Part shown: positions 43,448 through 53,338 of the stretch, piece by piece
Layout of the letters: each line of letters opens with the position of its first letter
How positions within the stretch are numbered: the first letter of the stretch is position 1
Origin: Ruminiclostridium cellobioparum DSM 1351 = ATCC 15832
GTDB lineage: Bacteria; Bacillota; Clostridia; Acetivibrionales; DSM-1351
Reading direction: 5' to 3'
Length of the DNA: 64,000 nucleotides
Assembly (NCBI RefSeq): GCF_000621505.1
Contig: NZ_JHYD01000032.1
Location: 1 to 64,000, forward strand
Notes under the pieces: model-generated
Told to the model about the DNA's origin: nothing
Databases searched by the model: none
Seen by the model: the letters and a program-made list of their open reading frames with translations, nothing else
Program-made: the position numbers and the translations under genes

Positions 43448-45154
43448 TTATGGTAAATACCATTTTGTAATGTCATTATACTTGTTCCATACATAAGGAT
43501 TGACCGTACCCTTGATGTTCTTGCTGTACATCATACCGTCATTGAGGAAGTACAAACCTATATATGGCCTGTCATCAAGTACGGTATTCAATAATTTCGT
43601 AAATATATTTTTTTGTACATCCGGATTGTTCTCGGTCAATATCTGCTGCAGGTACCCGTCAACTTCCGGATTGCTGTATCCCGCCACATTAAGGCCCGAT
43701 TGAATTTCTTGGGTGGAATACGCAAAAGACAAATCCGGTACTGATGTAATTCTATATCCCGATAATGCCAGATCATATGCACCGGTTTTTAATGCATTTT
43801 TATAGGCATCCCAGGAAAGTTTAACCACCTGAACCGTTATACCGCTTTTTCCAAGCTGTGAAGCTATTTCCGAAGCGGTGTTAAATCTTAAGGAATTTTC
43901 CTGGTTTACTATCAGCTTTAATGTCAGTGCCTTTCTGCTTGTCTTATTGACATACTTATTTTTAGAATCCAGCACATATCCGCTCTGATTCAAAAATTCC
44001 TTAGCCTTGCCCAAGGCGTCCTTCTCATTAAAGTCCACAAGCTGATAAACCCAGGAATTAGGAACCACAGGTAATTCTGCCGGTACGGCTATTCCTGTCG
44101 CCGCCTCATCTACCAGTTTCTTTTTATTTATTAAATAATTAAGAGCATTTCTGAGGCGCTTATCTGTTAAGAGTCCTTTCTTGATATTTAAGGTCAAGAA
44201 TTCATAATTTCTACTCTCAAACCGTTTCAAATTCATATCGGTACGGCCAATATACTTTCTATACTCGCCGTACTGAGCCGGAAGTACATCAATATCCCTG
44301 GCCTGAAAGCCTGCGTTTGCACTGTTGATGTTGTTAAAAACCTTTATCTCGATATTGGACAGATAGGGCAGCTTCAACGGAGCTTTTTTTACATCGGAAT
44401 TTAAATTTTCAGCACCTTTGGCCGATGAATTGTTTGAGGCCTCACTTGTTGAGGCTTCAGCATTCCACCAGTTTTCATTGAGCCTCAATTTAACTCCCGT
44501 CTTGGCATTATAGGAATTGAAGCTATATGGGCCTGTTCCCACAGGTGTGAGATTTGCCTTTGAATTTTTATCGGTCAGCTTTTCATTTACAAAGTGATGT
44601 GCCGGAATAACAGGAAAAGTCAGTTCATTTCTAATTAAAGAATATGGCTGTTTCAGCTTTATAATAACACTGTTCCCGCTTGCCGCTGCCGATTCAATGT
44701 GTTTTACATTGACTGAATACACACTGTTAATCTTTGTGTCCAGTAATGTATTGATGGTAAATACAACATCCTCTGCTTTAAACGGCATTTTGTCGTGCCA
44801 CTTTATATTTTCCCTCAGGTTAATTGTCAGGGTCAGGCCATCGGCTGACAGCGAGGAACTTTTGGCCAGTACCGGAACAGGCCGCTGACTGCTGTCCAGA
44901 GCATAAAGCCCTTCAAATACCAGTCCCAGGAAATCCTGGACATGTACGTTATTTGTAAGAACAGGGTTAAGGGTGTCCACCGGAGTTGTAAAAAGTCTGA
45001 TTGAGCCCCCTTTAACAGGTCCTCTATCTATAACATCGTATTTATCTTCATATACATCGTCCTCTACAGGCTTGTTCCTCTCCAGATTTACCGTACAGGC
45101 ACCCAGGAGTATGCTTATGATAAATAATATTGATAATTTACTGATTGTTTTCAT
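43448..45154 (-). CDS. Family 5 (peptide/nickel-type) extracellular solute-binding lipoprotein
   Basis: 568 residues with lipobox LGAC (C20), then an SBP_bac_5 domain: GPVKGGSIRLFTTPVDTLNP, LTINLRENIKWHDKMPFKAEDVVFT and PVGTGPYSF. No permease or ATPase gene is adjacent, so it works with a distant transporter or as a stand-alone receptor. A Ser/Asn/Ala-rich insertion (about residues 232-252) interrupts the domain. It lies 44 bp upstream of lspA in the same direction. Confidence 0.88.
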   Translation of the reverse strand: MKTISKLSILFIISILLGACTVNLERNKPVEDDVYEDKYDVIDRGPVKGGSIRLFTTPVDTLNPVLTNNVHVQDFLGLVFEGLYALDSSQRPVPVLAKSSSLSADGLTLTINLRENIKWHDKMPFKAEDVVFTINTLLDTKINSVYSVNVKHIESAAASGNSVIIKLKQPYSLIRNELTFPVIPAHHFVNEKLTDKNSKANLTPVGTGPYSFNSYNAKTGVKLRLNENWWNAEASTSEASNNSSAKGAENLNSDVKKAPLKLPYLSNIEIKVFNNINSANAGFQARDIDVLPAQYGEYRKYIGRTDMNLKRFESRNYEFLTLNIKKGLLTDKRLRNALNYLINKKKLVDEAATGIAVPAELPVVPNSWVYQLVDFNEKDALGKAKEFLNQSGYVLDSKNKYVNKTSRKALTLKLIVNQENSLRFNTASEIASQLGKSGITVQVVKLSWDAYKNALKTGAYDLALSGYRITSVPDLSFAYSTQEIQSGLNVAGYSNPEVDGYLQQILTENNPDVQKNIFTKLLNTVLDDRPYIGLYFLNDGMMYSKNIKGTVNPYVWNKYNDITKWYLP

Positions 45155-45211
45155 AATCTTCTCCGTACTTTAGTCTTTTCCTGCAAGCATTTCCCCATAG
45201 CTTCCAGTTTC

Positions 45212-46048
45212 TCAAATTGTTTCCCTGAGCATCATTATGGCAGCAAGGCTTCCGGTCTTTCCCAGATCTCCCCTGTAGGAAAAAAACACATCACTGTTGC
45301 ATTTCGTACAGGTATTGCTTAACAGTATGTTTTTTTCCTGTACCCCATAATCCGTCAGCACCCGTTTGATTATCTGCTGCAGATCCATATGATACTTTTC
45401 ATTACACCTGTCTATGTATATATCACACCAGGGATATTTGTTTATAAAAAGCTCATACACTTCTGCTCCGACTTCAAAGCAGTTTTTACATATTGAGGGC
45501 CCGACAGCAACCTGCAGGTCCTCAATATTGCTTTTATATCTTTCCTCCATAAGCCTCAGTGCTTCCAGGGATATATTTGCCAAAGTGCCCTTCCATCCTG
45601 AATGTACTGCCGTGATGGCTTTTTTTACAGGATCCAGCATCAGTACAGGTACACAGTCGGCATAAAATGTTACCAGAGGTATACCCGGCACATCGGTGGT
45701 AAGCCCATCGCAGCCTATGATATCACTTTCTCTTGCCAGACCCTTTCCGGCATCCTCCGGACCCACATATCTTATTTTATTGCCATGCACCTGATGGGAA
45801 AGCACCATTCTATCAAAATCTACTCCCATTGCCCCGGCAATTATACGGTAATTTGCCAATACATTTTCCCTGCTGTCATTTCTGTTAAAACTGAGATTAA
45901 GTGAGGTACATTCACCTGAACTGACCCCTCCAAGCCTTGTTGTAAAACAATGGGCCAATATGTCCTGGTAGGTTTTCAGATTTCTGAACTCTAAAAATTT
46001 CAAATCGGATTTCTTTTGCACGATAATTCTGTCATTACTTTCTACCAT
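45212..46048 (-). CDS. pgeF: PgeF/YfiH-family purine nucleoside phosphorylase / peptidoglycan editing factor
   Basis: 278 residues from the ATG at 46048 behind GGAGGCGTAT. The multicopper-oxidase_like (DUF152) metal site is present: VLSHQVHGN, TFYADCVPVLMLDP and AVHSGWKGTLANI, with the Cys and His ligands. Members are reported to act on adenosine/inosine or to edit peptidoglycan precursors; the in vivo role here is open. Confidence 0.88.
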   Translation of the reverse strand: MVESNDRIIVQKKSDLKFLEFRNLKTYQDILAHCFTTRLGGVSSGECTSLNLSFNRNDSRENVLANYRIIAGAMGVDFDRMVLSHQVHGNKIRYVGPEDAGKGLARESDIIGCDGLTTDVPGIPLVTFYADCVPVLMLDPVKKAITAVHSGWKGTLANISLEALRLMEERYKSNIEDLQVAVGPSICKNCFEVGAEVYELFINKYPWCDIYIDRCNEKYHMDLQQIIKRVLTDYGVQEKNILLSNTCTKCNSDVFFSYRGDLGKTGSLAAIMMLRETI

Positions 46049-46076
46049 ATACGCCTCCATATGCGTGCAATTTTAA

Positions 46077-46871
46077 CTAAGCCAGCTGCTGATCGTCAAA
46101 AAGCCTGCTGATCCGCTCTATTTTAACGGCCTTACCGGTTTTATCATCAACTTCCAGATAAATGGCGCAAAATTGTACCCGTCCCTTGGCGACCTCAAAT
46201 TTTTGCGGCATTCTGGTAATGAATCTTTCAATTATCAATTCCTTATCAACTCCGATAACTCCGTCGTATGGACCGGTCATTCCCACATCGGATATGATTG
46301 CCGTTCCAAAGGGCAGAATCCTTTCATCTGCCGTCTGGACATGCGTGTGGGTACCGGCCACACAACAGACCTTTCCGTCCAGATACCAGGCCAGCGCGCA
46401 TTTCTCCGAAGTTGCTTCGGCATGCATGTCAACAAAGACAACCTTTGTTTTTGATTTTATTATCTGCAATTCTCTGTCGGCTGTGAGGAAAGGACAGTCA
46501 ATGCTATCCATATACACTCTTCCCATCAGATTCAGTACCGCCAGTTCCCTGCCATTTGATTTCAGTATTGTATGTCCCCTTCCCGGTACATTATCCGGGA
46601 AATTTGCAGGTCTGATTATTTTATCATCCGAATCAATAAAATTCAGAATCTCTTTTTTGGACCAGGTGTGATTGCCCATTGTAATGCAGTCCACTCCGGC
46701 CTTATACAGCTCCTGTGCTATAATATATGTTATTCCACTGCCAGCGGCACAGTTCTCACCGTTCGCAATACAAAAATCTATGTCAAGTTCCTTTCTCAGT
46801 TGCGGTACACATTCCTTTACAGCCTTTCTTCCCGGGTTTCCATAAATATCCCCAATAAAAAGTATCTTCAA
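46077..46871 (-). CDS. ymdB: YmdB-family metallophosphoesterase (2',3'-cyclic nucleotide phosphodiesterase)
   Basis: 264 residues from a TTG at 46871 with GGAGG six bases upstream; the open frame extends to 46952 but has no better start. Metal ligands are in LFIGDIYGNPGRKAV, ANGENCAAG, TMGNHTWSKKE and AGTHTHVQTADE. In Bacillus YmdB is linked to RNase Y activity and biofilm switching, and here it is directly downstream of the RNase Y gene, a common arrangement. Confidence 0.92.
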   Translation of the reverse strand: MKILFIGDIYGNPGRKAVKECVPQLRKELDIDFCIANGENCAAGSGITYIIAQELYKAGVDCITMGNHTWSKKEILNFIDSDDKIIRPANFPDNVPGRGHTILKSNGRELAVLNLMGRVYMDSIDCPFLTADRELQIIKSKTKVVFVDMHAEATSEKCALAWYLDGKVCCVAGTHTHVQTADERILPFGTAIISDVGMTGPYDGVIGVDKELIIERFITRMPQKFEVAKGRVQFCAIYLEVDDKTGKAVKIERISRLFDDQQLA

Positions 46872-47117
46872 AGCATTTCCTCCAAAACTATTAGATAGGT
46901 TATTCCGTACAGTAATCACAAATAGAACCGGACACTTTAACTGGTCCGCCAATATATTATTATACCATTAACATTTATAACGAGGCAATAGATGTCCCTC
47001 GCCTCTTTGGGTTTCATATTTTCTCACTGTACAGTATGCCTGAAGATGCTGATATTGATATTGGAAGTTGATGGAAAACTTTCAAAAGCCAGTTTAATAC
47101 GCTATAGCCTGTCGCAC

Positions 47118-47149
47118 AAAAAGCGTGGAGGTTTCCCCCCACGCTTTTT
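47118..47149 (-). terminator. Terminator between the RNase Y gene and ymdB
   Basis: AAAAAGCGTGG (47118-47128) pairs with CCACGCTTTTT (47139-47149). It is 32 bp after the RNase Y stop in the direction of transcription and is symmetric enough to act both ways. Confidence 0.85.
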
Positions 47150-47180
47150 CTGTTATAACCAACCTAAAGGTCCGTATAAA

Positions 47181-48716
47181 TTACTTAGCATATTCAATAG
47201 CTCTTGTTTCCCTGAGCAGAGTAACCTTTATCTGTCCGGGATATTCAAGTTCGTCTTCTATCTTTTTAACTATTTCTCTGGCTTTGAGTACGATATCTGC
47301 ATCATTTACAACTTCAGGTTTTACCATGATTCTTATCTCTCTACCCGCCTGAATTGCAAAACACTTTTCAACTCCTTCAAAAGAATTTGCAATTTCTTCA
47401 AGCTTCTCAAGACGTTTGATGTAGGATTCAAGAGTTTCTCTTCTGGCACCGGGTCTTGCAGCAGAAATTGAATCCGCAGCCTGCACCAGCACCGAAACTA
47501 TACTTGTAGCCTCAACATCGCCGTGATGGGAAAGGATAGCATTTACAACATCAGCGCCCTCTTTATATTTCTTGGCTACATCGGCACCGATTGTAACGTG
47601 TGAGCCTTCAACCTCATGGTCGATAGCCTTACCAATGTCATGAAGCAAACCGGCTCTCTTTGCAAGAGGAACATCAACTCCCAGTTCAGCCGCCATTATT
47701 CCGGCCAAGTGAGATACCTCTATTGAATGGTTAAGTACGTTTTGTCCATAACTAGTTCTGAATTTCAATTTACCCAGTAATCTTATAAGCTCAGGATGCA
47801 AACCGTGAACACCAGTTTCAAATGCGGCGTTGTCACCCTCCTGACGAATAGTGTTGTCAACTTCCTTTTTGGCCTTTTCAACCATTTCTTCAATCCTTGC
47901 AGGATGAATTCTACCGTCAAGTATAAGCTTTTCCAGTGTCAATCTTGCAACCTCTCTGCGTATCGGGTCAAACCCGGACAATATTACCGCTTCCGGTGTA
48001 TCATCAATAATCAGGTCAATTCCTGTTAATGTCTCGAGAGTTCTGATATTTCTTCCCTCACGGCCAATTATTCTTCCCTTCATCTCATCATTCGGTAAAG
48101 GTACTACAGAAACTGTAGCTTCAGATACGTGATCGGCAGCGCACTTCTGAATAGCAGTGGCCAGAATGTCCTTGGCCTTTCTGTCTGCTTCCTGCTTCGC
48201 GTTGGCCTCAATTTCCTTAATAAGAGCTGCCGCCTCATGTTTAACTTCATTTTCAATATTTCTGAGAAGGTACTCTTTTGCATCTTCTACAGATAAACCG
48301 GAGATTCTTTCAAGTTCCTCAGTCTGCTTTTTAACAAGCTCTTCTGAACGCTCCTGTAAAACCTCTATATCCTTGATTTTTTTGTTTAAAGCCTCGTCCT
48401 TATGTTCAAGGGCTTCAACCTTTTTGTCAAGGGTTTCTTCTTTCTGAACCAATCTTCTTTCCTGCCTCTGAAATTCATTACGTCTTTCCTTGATATCTCT
48501 GTCGAGTTCAATTCTGCTCTTGTGAATTTCTTCCTTAGCTTCAAGAAGTGCTTCTCTCTTCTTACCTTCACCTTGCTTTAAAGCTTCTCCGACTATTCTT
48601 TGAGCTTCCTGCTCGGCACTTCCGATTGCGGCCTCAGCTTCTTTCTTTCTGGCCTCAAATCCTTTGTTAAAAGAGACTTTGTAAGATATAAATGAAGCAA
48701 TTACTGCGATAACCAA
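47181..48716 (-). CDS. rny: Ribonuclease Y
   Basis: At least 511 residues. An N-terminal membrane helix is followed by a coiled coil (about residues 20-190), a KH domain ([19 protein letters not shown]) and an HD domain ([16 protein letters not shown], then [12 protein letters not shown]). It starts mRNA decay at the membrane. The start is unclear: the first usable codon is a TTG at 48716, but the frame stays open upstream through [13 protein letters not shown], typical RNase Y N-terminal sequence, to an ATC at 48755 that lies 9 bases after a strong GGAGGAGG. No ATG, GTG or TTG exists in that extension, so either ATC is used or a start codon is altered. Confidence 0.94.
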   Translation of the reverse strand: MVIAVIASFISYKVSFNKGFEARKKEAEAAIGSAEQEAQRIVGEALKQGEGKKREALLEAKEEIHKSRIELDRDIKERRNEFQRQERRLVQKEETLDKKVEALEHKDEALNKKIKDIEVLQERSEELVKKQTEELERISGLSVEDAKEYLLRNIENEVKHEAAALIKEIEANAKQEADRKAKDILATAIQKCAADHVSEATVSVVPLPNDEMKGRIIGREGRNIRTLETLTGIDLIIDDTPEAVILSGFDPIRREVARLTLEKLILDGRIHPARIEEMVEKAKKEVDNTIRQEGDNAAFETGVHGLHPELIRLLGKLKFRTSYGQNVLNHSIEVSHLAGIMAAELGVDVPLAKRAGLLHDIGKAIDHEVEGSHVTIGADVAKKYKEGADVVNAILSHHGDVEATSIVSVLVQAADSISAARPGARRETLESYIKRLEKLEEIANSFEGVEKCFAIQAGREIRIMVKPEVVNDADIVLKAREIVKKIEDELEYPGQIKVTLLRETRAIEYAK

Positions 48717-48755
48717 TCCACCACCGACTCCAATTAAAATGCTTGTAAGTTCGAT

Positions 48756-49303
48756 TGTTACACACCTCCTCCTTATTCAGTTTTCAATGCTCAAATTTCA
48801 AAATTCATATTCAAAATAGTTAGTCAATTATAAACTTTGATGTTCAAAGTATCATAGGAAATTGACTTATATGACTGGAAACAAGTCGGATAGGAAACTG
48901 GAAAATCCTTACTGCATTGCAGACAGTATGATCAAAAAACAAGCATTTATGCCTATGGCTATATTTGTACATTAAAAAATGTACACAAATTCGATATGAG
49001 ATGTAAAACAAACCTGCATATATAAATTAGCCTAAAACAAGCTTATATTCAATAAGTCATTAATCTGACAAATGTGTTTTCTGATATTAATTACCTTCTA
49101 CAATACAACCAACTTACTTGCCATAATCAAGTTAATTTTAATCTTTTTTAATTTTTATGTCAAGAATTAAAAATTTCATGGATTATTGCCGTGTTTTTTT
49201 GTGACATTTCACTAAAATTATAAATTAAAAATCCAAAATAATACGTAAAACTTAAGCAAAACCAATGCACAACCAAACACTTAACAAAGCACTTAACAAA
49301 ACC
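48756..49303. other. Long AT-rich intergenic region between rny and folD
   Basis: 548 bp with no convincing gene. It contains the GGAGGAGG ribosome-binding site of rny (48765-48774) and an 8-bp inverted repeat TGTACATT/AATGTACA at 48966-48985 with an AAAA loop. The rest is AT-rich. The rny promoter must be here, but no -35/-10 pair stood out at good spacing. Confidence 0.5.
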
Positions 49304-50161
49304 TTAATATAAATTGTTTTGAAGCAAAGTAGCTTTTACCGTATTTTTCATCAGCATAGCCCTGGTCATGGGACCTACTCCTCCGGTAACTTTTGTTATT
49401 GCAGATGCAATTTCGGAAACCGTCTGAAACTGCACATCCCCTACCAGCTTGCCGTCTGCCCCTCTTGATACTCCTACGTCAATTACAACCGCACCCGGTT
49501 TGACATATTCGGGCTTTACAAATTCGGCCCTTCCGACAGCAACAACCAGAATGTCCGCACTCTTGCAAACATCGGAAATATTGGCAGTTTTTGAATGGCA
49601 TATGGTCACCGTGGCATTTTTTGCAAGAAGTAAAATAGCCTGCGGCTTTCCGACAATATTACTTCTTCCCACCACAACACAATTCTTTCCGGCGATTTGA
49701 ATACCATTCGCCTCCAGCAGTTCCACAACTCCGGCAGGAGTACACGGCAGGAACTGCGGCCTGCCAATCATCAGATTGCCCACATTTACAGGGTGAAAGC
49801 AATCTGCATCCTTAAGAGGATTAATTGCCGCAATAACTCTATCCTCGTTAATATGTTTGGGTATGGGCAGCTGAACCAGTATACCGTTAACACTATAGTC
49901 ATTGTTCAAGGTTTCGATCAATTCCAGCAGTTCATCCTCTGAAGTCGATGCAGGAAGTGCATATTCGAAGGATTTAATCCCGATCTCAGCACAGTCGTTT
50001 TTTTTATGATTTACATATACTCTTGAGGCGGGATCATCCCCCACTATTATTACTGCAAGTCCGGTATTTATGCCCTTTTGCTTAAGCTCTTCAACTTTTT
50101 CCTTAAGCTCAGCTTTAACCTTTCCGGCGAGTTCCGTTCCATTTAATACCTTTGCCGACAT
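49304..50161 (-). CDS. folD: Methylenetetrahydrofolate dehydrogenase / cyclohydrolase
   Basis: 285 residues, the usual length. Landmarks are YVNHKKNDCAEIGI with the catalytic Lys (YxxxK), GILVQLPIPKHI, KDADCFHPVNVGNL, the NADP-binding VVVGRSNIVGKPQA and the C-terminal GGVGPMTRAMLMKN. It interconverts methylene-, methenyl- and formyl-THF in the cytosol. Confidence 0.97.
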   Translation of the reverse strand: MSAKVLNGTELAGKVKAELKEKVEELKQKGINTGLAVIIVGDDPASRVYVNHKKNDCAEIGIKSFEYALPASTSEDELLELIETLNNDYSVNGILVQLPIPKHINEDRVIAAINPLKDADCFHPVNVGNLMIGRPQFLPCTPAGVVELLEANGIQIAGKNCVVVGRSNIVGKPQAILLLAKNATVTICHSKTANISDVCKSADILVVAVGRAEFVKPEYVKPGAVVIDVGVSRGADGKLVGDVQFQTVSEIASAITKVTGGVGPMTRAMLMKNTVKATLLQNNLY

Positions 50162-50291
50162 AAAAATATTCCTCTCTTTTGTAATTTACAATCTGAATGC
50201 AATCTGAATGGAAAGTGCCAGAATAATCCAAACAGATCCTCTATATATTTTATTTTAAGGATTTTTAGTTGTCAATTTATTTAAAATTGTA

Positions 50292-52385
50292 TTATCGGCC
50301 CTTCCTCTTTTTGTCAGCAGTCTTTCGGCCGGGCGATGAGGGATTTCTGTCAGTATTCCGGTTTCGGTTTTTTATTGACTTCTCATTGCCGGCCGACAAC
50401 TTTTTACTTCCGGAAGCCGCTTTATTGCCTCCCGACTTGGGAGTGTCAGCTGCCGGTCTTCTGCCGGATGGCTTTTTTTCAAATGACTTTTTGCCCGATG
50501 AACTCTTGTATGACGGCTTTTTACCGGCAGGTTTCCCATCTGCTGCTTCAAATTTCATACCTTTCAGCGGTTTAACCAGACAGTTTGGCCCAAAGCCTAT
50601 CAAATCCTCTCTATGGGCTTCTTTGAGAGCTTCAATAACAAGGTGATAATTTTCTTTTCTCCTGTACTGCAACAAAGCCCTCTGCATGGCCTTTTCCTTT
50701 GGAGCTCTCGGAACGTATACCTTTTTCATATTTCTTGGGTCATAACCTGTATGGAACATGCAGGTGGACAATGTTCCCGGCGTCGGATAAAAATCCTGCA
50801 CCTGTTCGGGATTAATTCCATGTTCCTTCAAATATTCCGCCAGTTCAACCGCAGCATTCAAATCACTGCCGGGATGGCTTGAAATCAGGTATGGGACCAG
50901 GTATTGCTCTTTATTTATTTTTCTGTTGATATTGTAAAATTTCTTTACAAACCTGTCATAAAGCTGACGGTCAGGCTTGCCCATCTTTTCAAGGACTCTG
51001 TCAACCACGTGTTCCGGAGCAACTTTCAGCTGCCCGCTGACATGATGCTCGCAAAGCTCGGTAAAAAAGTCATCGTTTTTATCCAGCATCAGATAATCAT
51101 ACCTGATTCCTGAGCGAATAAATACCTTTTTCACTTCGGGAAGTGCTCTCAGCTTTCTCAGCAGGTCCAGATACTCCGAATGATCCACTATCAGATTTTT
51201 ACATGGAGTCGGGTGCAGACACTGCCTGTCTTTGCAAACTCCATGCTTAACCTGCTTCTCACAGGCTATGCTCCTGAAATTTGCCGTCGGTCCGCCCACA
51301 TCATGAATGTAGCCCTTAAAGCCTTCGGTCCAGATAAGTTTTTTTGCCTCATTCATAACCGACGCCTGACTGCGCTTTTGAATAACTCTGCCCTGATGAA
51401 AATTAAGAGCACAGAAGGAACAGCCCCCATAACAGCCCCTATGGCTGGTTATGCTGAATTCAACTTCGGATATGGCAGGTATCCCCCCAAATTTTTTATA
51501 TTCAGGATGATAGGTTCTTTCGTAGGGCAGCGCATATACCCTGTCCAGCTCTGAAACAGACATGGGTAAAGAAGGAGGATTTTGCACAAGGTATCTGTCT
51601 CCGTGCATTTGAACCAGAATCCTGCCGCTGACGGCATCCTGCTCATTGTACTGTATTTTGAATGCTTCGGCATAGGTTTTCTTGTCTTCTGCCGCCTCTT
51701 CAAAAGAAGGCAGTACTGCCACTGTCTTCGAACCATTCGAATCCAGGGCATTTTTTATTTCGGCAGGCAGTTCATCATAAGAGGCCAGGTAGCAGCATCC
51801 CCTTGTATGCTTTATACTGGCGACAGGAACATCTTTCCTTAAAAGTTTCGCAATTTCAACAATTGGTTTTTCGCCCATTCCATATGATAAAATGTCTGCC
51901 TTGGAATCAACCAGAATAGATCTTCTGACCTTATCATCCCAGTAGTCATAATGTGCAAATCTTCTGAGACTGGCCTCAATTCCCCCTATTATAACCGGCG
52001 TATCCTTAAAGATTTCCTTGATTTTATTGGCATAAACTATAACAGCCCTATCCGGCCTGAAACCGGCCTTCCCGCCCGGCGAGTACAGATCGCCGGATCT
52101 TTTCTTTTTACCGGCGGTATAGTGATTGACCATTGAATCTATAACACCTGATGAGATAAGAACTCCGTATTTAGGACGTCCTAACCTCTTGAAGTCCTCA
52201 CTCTTTTTCCAGTCGGGCTGTGCTATAATTCCAACTTTAAAGCCCTCACTTTCCAATACTCTCATTATTATTGCATGACCAAAGCTGGGATGATCAACAT
52301 ATGCATCTCCGCTTATATATAAAAAATCCAGCTGTTCCCAGCCTCTCTCATTCATATCCTCAAAGCTTACAGGTAAAAAAGCCAT
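50292..52385 (-). CDS. YgiQ-family radical SAM protein
   Basis: 697 residues. The N-terminal YgiQ domain ([33 protein letters not shown]) is followed by a radical-SAM core with canonical CX3CX2C in [19 protein letters not shown] and a conserved C-terminal region ([22 protein letters not shown]). The last ~85 residues are a low-complexity Lys/Ser/Gly/Pro tail, probably disordered and nucleic-acid binding. Function is unknown in the family. Contrast its cluster motif with the CX8CX2C trio in the nitrogenase-like locus. Confidence 0.9.
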   Translation of the reverse strand: MAFLPVSFEDMNERGWEQLDFLYISGDAYVDHPSFGHAIIMRVLESEGFKVGIIAQPDWKKSEDFKRLGRPKYGVLISSGVIDSMVNHYTAGKKKRSGDLYSPGGKAGFRPDRAVIVYANKIKEIFKDTPVIIGGIEASLRRFAHYDYWDDKVRRSILVDSKADILSYGMGEKPIVEIAKLLRKDVPVASIKHTRGCCYLASYDELPAEIKNALDSNGSKTVAVLPSFEEAAEDKKTYAEAFKIQYNEQDAVSGRILVQMHGDRYLVQNPPSLPMSVSELDRVYALPYERTYHPEYKKFGGIPAISEVEFSITSHRGCYGGCSFCALNFHQGRVIQKRSQASVMNEAKKLIWTEGFKGYIHDVGGPTANFRSIACEKQVKHGVCKDRQCLHPTPCKNLIVDHSEYLDLLRKLRALPEVKKVFIRSGIRYDYLMLDKNDDFFTELCEHHVSGQLKVAPEHVVDRVLEKMGKPDRQLYDRFVKKFYNINRKINKEQYLVPYLISSHPGSDLNAAVELAEYLKEHGINPEQVQDFYPTPGTLSTCMFHTGYDPRNMKKVYVPRAPKEKAMQRALLQYRRKENYHLVIEALKEAHREDLIGFGPNCLVKPLKGMKFEAADGKPAGKKPSYKSSSGKKSFEKKPSGRRPAADTPKSGGNKAASGSKKLSAGNEKSIKNRNRNTDRNPSSPGRKTADKKRKGR

Positions 52386-52512
52386 CTATATCGTCCTTTT
52401 CAAAAAATTTAACCGAAGTAAATACTGAACAAAGCAAATATGAATCAGTATTATTCTAGCACAAAAAAGAAAGCAGTAAACTACATTAAACGCAAAGTTG
52501 ATTCACAACATC

Positions 52513-52557
52513 AAAAAACCGGCTTCCGACTTAATAACCTGAGCTCGGGAAACCGGC
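52513..52557 (-). terminator. Terminator after the coiled-coil gene
   Basis: On the minus strand CCGGTTTCCCGA and TCGGAAGCCGG pair and are followed by TTTTTTG. It lies 46 bp after the stop of the gene at 52603. Confidence 0.85.
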
Positions 52558-52602
52558 GTTATAGTTTTTTTAATTTTATTCAATACTGCAATTTATACTA
52601 TA

Positions 52603-53229
52603 TTACTTTACTCGTTTAAGTATTGTATCATGCTCATTTAGCTTGGCATCAACCCCAATTACATAGCCTTTGACAATAACCATATCTTTTTCCAGGTTTA
52701 CAACCCTCCTGTCAATGGAATCCAGTTTGTAATCCATGGCATCAAATCTTTTATCCATTGAGTCAAATCTTCCGTCCATGGCATCGAGCCTTTTATCCAT
52801 TGAGTCAAATCTTCCGTCCATGGCATCGAGCCTTTTATCCATTGAGTCAAATCTTCCGTCCATGGCATCGAGCCTTTTATCCATTGAGTCAAATCTTCCG
52901 TCCATGGCATCGAGCCTTTTATCCATTGAGTCAAATCTTCCGTCCATGGCATCGAGCCTTTTATCCATTGAGCTAACTTTCTTGTCAAGTATGCTAAACT
53001 TGATTTCAAGTGTGTCAACCTTTTGTTCAAGTTTGTCAAACCTTTTTTCAAGTGAGTCCATCTTGTTATTTAAAACATCATGGCCTTCTGCAACAACCTT
53101 TATCTTACTATCAAGATCTTCCAGAATAACTTTTACTTCATTAATTTTCTGATCAAATTTCTTTTCAACCTTGTCAATACTTTGATCAAACATATCTTTT
53201 ATTGCCAGTAACATTTCGTCATTACCCAT
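52603..53229 (-). CDS. Coiled-coil protein with five perfect 14-residue repeats
   Basis: 208 residues with no domain I recognise. Nearly the whole chain has heptad periodicity (KKFDQKINEVKVILEDLDSK, KRFDKLEQKVDTLEIKFS). The centre holds five copies of MDKRLDAMDGRFDS plus a sixth degenerate unit; each is exactly two heptads, so length changes by unit keep the coil in register. Similar clostridial proteins are annotated only as hypothetical. No membrane segment or signal peptide. It appears to be monocistronic with its own terminator. Confidence 0.75.
   Translation of the reverse strand: MGNDEMLLAIKDMFDQSIDKVEKKFDQKINEVKVILEDLDSKIKVVAEGHDVLNNKMDSLEKRFDKLEQKVDTLEIKFSILDKKVSSMDKRLDAMDGRFDSMDKRLDAMDGRFDSMDKRLDAMDGRFDSMDKRLDAMDGRFDSMDKRLDAMDGRFDSMDKRFDAMDYKLDSIDRRVVNLEKDMVIVKGYVIGVDAKLNEHDTILKRVK
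52735..52972. repeat. 42-bp tandem repeat inside the coiled-coil gene
   Basis: Units start at 52735, 52777, 52819, 52861 and 52903, with a partial sixth at 52945. Units two to five are identical by eye; the first has a few changes. Since 42 is divisible by three, expansion or contraction keeps the frame, and it also leaves other frames open as spurious ORFs. Confidence 0.92.
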
Positions 53230-53338
53230 GTAACTCTCCCATCCCGCTGATGCAGCAACACAAATATAACAGGTTCATTATAACATAAAAGTTATTGTTT
53301 GAAAATGGTAAAAATCAGACTATTTTTTCAGGTATCCG

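Noticed and set aside
52735-52972. Possible CRISPR array
   Set aside because: The units are contiguous without unique spacers and lie within a coding frame.
52698-53152. ORFs of 72-138 residues in other frames of the coiled-coil gene
   Set aside because: They are products of the 42-bp repeat, whose length is a multiple of three, so stops are missing in several frames; only the minus-strand 208-residue frame has a coherent coiled-coil pattern and flanks.
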